Shown one piece after another: positions 6,272 to 7,981 of a stretch of DNA of 7,981 bases. Within the stretch, counting starts at the first letter, position 1. Each line of letters begins with the position of its first letter. The notes beneath the pieces were generated by a model. The model saw only the letters and a program-made list of their open reading frames with translations, was not told where the DNA came from and ran no database searches. The position numbers were made by a program, and so were the translations under genes. This DNA comes from JBBRLA01 sp038231615 (GTDB taxonomy: Bacteria > Myxococcota_A > Polyangia > Palsa-1104 > JAEUJZ01): positions 1 through 7,981 of the forward strand of contig JBBRLA010000396.1 of assembly GCA_038231615.1 (NCBI GenBank). The letters are read 5' to 3'.

Positions 6272-6631
6272 GGGGGCGAAACGGTTTCGACGGGGGTGAA
6301 CTCCGCAGACGGTCGCGTGTCGAGGACCCCGATCCCTCGTAAATCCATCGGGAAAAACACAAACGCGAACGATAACGCGTACGCTCTCGCCGCTTAATAA
6401 CCGGTAGAAAGCCGTCTCCCCCGAGCAGCTCCTGCGGCTCGGGATCGGGGCGTAAAAAAAGACGGGATAGTGCCCCCGAGGTCCATCGCGGGGGAGGCGA
6501 AATCAAAGGTGGAATAGCCCGTGAGCCAGCCTGCCGGTGGGCGGGTGCGCGGGTGAGACAAACCACCGGATACACACGTAGTGGCCCCTGTGAAGCATTC
6601 TCGGACCCGGGTTCGACTCCCGGCGCCTCCA
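6272..6631 (+). ncRNA. ssrA: Transfer-messenger RNA (tmRNA, 10Sa RNA)
   Basis: tmRNA, charged with alanine and bound by SmpB, rescues ribosomes stalled on broken mRNA and adds a degradation tag. The 360-nt RNA has both tRNA-like ends: GGGGGCG (6272-6278) pairs with CGCCTCC (6624-6630), including one G-U, and A6631 is the discriminator. The T arm is CCGGG (6607-6611), loop TTCGACT, then CCCGG (6619-6623). The 5' part contains the diagnostic ACGGTTTCGACGGG. PK1 is readable: CGAGG (6321-6325) with CCTCG (6335-6339), and CCCGAT (6328-6333) with ATCGGG (6347-6352). Twelve bases later the resume codon GCG (6365) begins the tag, ending in TAA TAA. Helix H5 pairs CCCGAGC (6420-6426) with GCTCGGG (6437-6443). 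Further pairings that fit later pseudoknots are 6473-6478 with 6489-6494 and 6534-6540 with 6563-6569. The 3' CCA is not encoded. It is a one-piece tmRNA, not the permuted two-piece form. Confidence 0.97.
6365..6400 (+). other. tmRNA tag-peptide reading frame (ANDNAYALAA)
   Basis: The internal frame from GCG 6365 encodes ANDNAYALAA and ends with tandem TAA stops at 6395-6400. The length and the YALAA ending match the E. coli tag ANDENYALAA. The resume codon is placed by analogy: it lies 12 nt after the 3' strand of PK1 and has A at -4 and C at -1, as in E. coli. The final alanines are the ClpXP-type degradation signal. The preceding in-frame codons (GGG AAA AAC ACA AAC) are open but probably not translated. 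Confidence 0.85.
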
Positions 6632-6661
6632 CTTTTCAACTCTGGAACACTCTTTCTTCAG

Positions 6662-6692
6662 GGGCAGCAGGCACCGCGGGCGCCTGCTGCCC
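6662..6692 (+). terminator. Perfect 11-bp hairpin after ssrA, possible terminator
   Basis: GGGCAGCAGGC (6662-6672) and GCCTGCTGCCC (6682-6692) form a perfect 11-bp inverted repeat with a 9-base loop, 30 nt after the tmRNA end. No U-tract follows, so it is not a classical intrinsic terminator. It could act as a strong-stem terminator in a GC-rich genome or as a 3' stabiliser and processing barrier. It also lies upstream of the P450 gene and could belong to that gene's leader. Confidence 0.5.
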
Positions 6693-6754
6693 TCCGGCGC
6701 GAGCCGACAACATGAGCTTGCCGACGGCCCGGGTGCGCGCATACTTTCCGTCTT

Positions 6755-7981
6755 GTGACCGCATCTTCTTTGACCGATCCGGAGGCCCCGCGCGCCCGGA
6801 CACCCCCTGGGCCTGGCGCACTTGGCTCGATCCTCTTGGCGTTGCGCCTTTTGCGCGATCCGCGGGTGGTGCTGACGGAGAATGCCCGGAAGTATGGTCC
6901 GGTCTGGCAGATGCAGGCCATGCTGGACACAAGAGGGCCGCGCCCGCTGGTGATGCTGATGGGGCCGCGGGGGAACGAGCGGGTGTTGTCCCCAAAATAC
7001 AAGGAGGATTTTTCTTGGTACGAGGGGTACCAGTTCACCATGGAGCCGCTTTTTGGCCGGGACATTCTCTTCCTTCTCGATGACACAAAGGAGGCGCCGG
7101 CGCACCGGATGCGCCACCGCACTCTGATCCCGGCGTTCCACCCGCGCCTGGATGACCAGTACATCCAGGCCATGCGCGACATCGCCCTGCACCACTTCGC
7201 CCGCTTCGAGGACGGGGCGGAAGTGGACCTGTGCTGGGAAGTCAAGCGCATCACGTTCCACATCGTGGCTCGGCTCCTGTTCGGGGCCGCCGATGAGGAC
7301 ATGCTGATGTTGACCCAGGTGTTCGAGGAGCTGGGCCTGGGTCTTTTCACTCCCATCAGGGTCCGGCTGCCCGGGTTCCGTTTCCACCGCGGCCAGAAGG
7401 CGCACCGACGGCTTTCGGCCTACGTGCGGGCCCGCATTTTAGGCTACCGGCAGGCGGGTGCGCCGCCGGCAAACATGCTGGGGCAACTCATGCGGCAAAG
7501 GGGTGAAGCCGGAGACGCGCCGACGGACGATGGGTTGCCCGACGAGGCGTTGGTCGGGGAGATGCTGGCGTTCCTTTTCGCCGGCTATGACACCACCTCC
7601 AGCCTGCTGATCTCGACGTTCACGGGCCTTGCCGGGCGGCCGGACCTGTACGAAGCGGTGCGGGCCGAGGCCCGGGCGCTGACGGCCCATGGCTTCGCCG
7701 CAATGCAGGAGGAGCGCCACCTGGAAGCGACGCTGACCGAGGCCGAACGCATGTACCCGCCGCTGACGTTCGCCCTGCGCGGGGTGCTGCGCGACATCGA
7801 ATTCGAGGGATTTGCCATCCCGGCGGGGAGCAAGGTGGCCTACAGCGCCTATCACACGGGCAGAATGCCGGAACTCTTCGAGCGCCCGGACGAGTTCCTG
7901 CCGGAGCGATTTCTTGGGGGCGAGAAGACGCCGCCCTACGCGATCCTGGGCTTTGGCGGAGGGCATCGGTCGTGCATCGGG
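6755..7981 (+). CDS. Cytochrome P450, truncated at the window edge
   Basis: P450s are heme-thiolate monooxygenases that insert oxygen into organic substrates using electrons from a redox partner. The frame runs open to the window end and gives 409 residues without a stop. Visible landmarks are the proline-rich PPGPG near residue 17, KYGPVWQM after it, a C-helix segment HRMRHRTLIPAFHPR (from 117), the I-helix oxygen-activation motif AGYDTTS (276-282), the ExxR pair E329/R332 in EAERMYPP, and the heme loop FGGGHRSCIG (400-409) with ligand Cys407. All key residues are present. Usually 40-60 residues follow the heme loop, so only the C-terminus is missing. No membrane anchor is seen. The start is inferred: the first in-frame candidate after a stop at 6713 is GTG 6755 (TTG 6770 is an alternative), and neither has a clear ribosome binding site. 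The substrate cannot be told. No ferredoxin or reductase gene is visible. Confidence 0.93.
   Translation, partial: MTASSLTDPEAPRARTPPGPGALGSILLALRLLRDPRVVLTENARKYGPVWQMQAMLDTRGPRPLVMLMGPRGNERVLSPKYKEDFSWYEGYQFTMEPLFGRDILFLLDDTKEAPAHRMRHRTLIPAFHPRLDDQYIQAMRDIALHHFARFEDGAEVDLCWEVKRITFHIVARLLFGAADEDMLMLTQVFEELGLGLFTPIRVRLPGFRFHRGQKAHRRLSAYVRARILGYRQAGAPPANMLGQLMRQRGEAGDAPTDDGLPDEALVGEMLAFLFAGYDTTSSLLISTFTGLAGRPDLYEAVRAEARALTAHGFAAMQEERHLEATLTEAERMYPPLTFALRGVLRDIEFEGFAIPAGSKVAYSAYHTGRMPELFERPDEFLPERFLGGEKTPPYAILGFGGGHRSCIG

Noticed and set aside
6553..7083. A 176-residue plus-strand frame starting inside ssrA, including an ATG at 6712
   Set aside because: It begins within the tmRNA and overlaps the P450 in a different frame. 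The P450 frame carries the family motifs, so the ATG at 6712 is not its start.
6503..7405. A 300-residue minus-strand open frame across the tmRNA end and the P450
   Set aside because: It overlaps ssrA and the P450, both supported by specific motifs, and has no recognisable protein features.
1..7981. CRISPR arrays, transposases, integrases, toxin-antitoxin pairs or known defence genes
   Set aside because: No repeat-spacer pattern and no matching protein motifs were found on either strand.

Overview
This is a GC-rich (roughly two-thirds G+C) bacterial chromosomal window. I suggest a myxobacterium-like or other deltaproteobacterial-type organism. The reasons are the high G+C with strong GC3 codon use, several lipoprotein genes (one with an Ig-like plus von Willebrand A architecture), a small sigma-70-family factor paired with a lipoprotein, and a class-E-like cytochrome P450. 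No 16S or ribosomal protein gene is present, so this placement is inference.

Layout. (1) 1-183 is the 3' end of an unidentified plus-strand gene, convergent with the next pair. (2) 252-1747, minus strand, is a two-gene unit: an ECF-like sigma factor followed 38 nt later by a cysteine-rich lipoprotein. No anti-sigma gene is visible beside it. (3) 1748-2123 is a 376-bp divergent regulatory region with short repeats and alternative inverted repeats. (4) 2124-3854, plus strand, is a large lipoprotein with a bacterial Ig-like region and a von Willebrand A domain with a recognisable metal site. (5) 3890-6195, plus strand, is a tight run of DUF493/YbeD-like protein, ComF-family phosphoribosyltransferase-like protein, SmpB and a small exported lipoprotein. 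(6) 6272-6631 is ssrA (tmRNA), with tRNA-like ends, pseudoknot PK1 and tag ANDNAYALAA all readable from the sequence. (7) A perfect 11-bp inverted repeat at 6662-6692 separates ssrA from (8) a cytochrome P450 from 6755 to the window edge. The P450 is cut just after its heme-cysteine motif.

How the parts work together. SmpB and ssrA are the two partners of trans-translation ribosome rescue and lie within 800 bp of each other, with a small lipoprotein gene between them. The sigma factor, its lipoprotein and the divergent vWA lipoprotein could form an envelope-related regulatory module, but only gene arrangement supports this. I found no CRISPR array, transposase, integrase or phage gene. Most of the window is recognisable housekeeping or ordinary accessory content. 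The least explained parts are the sigma/lipoprotein/vWA group and the divergent intergenic region.
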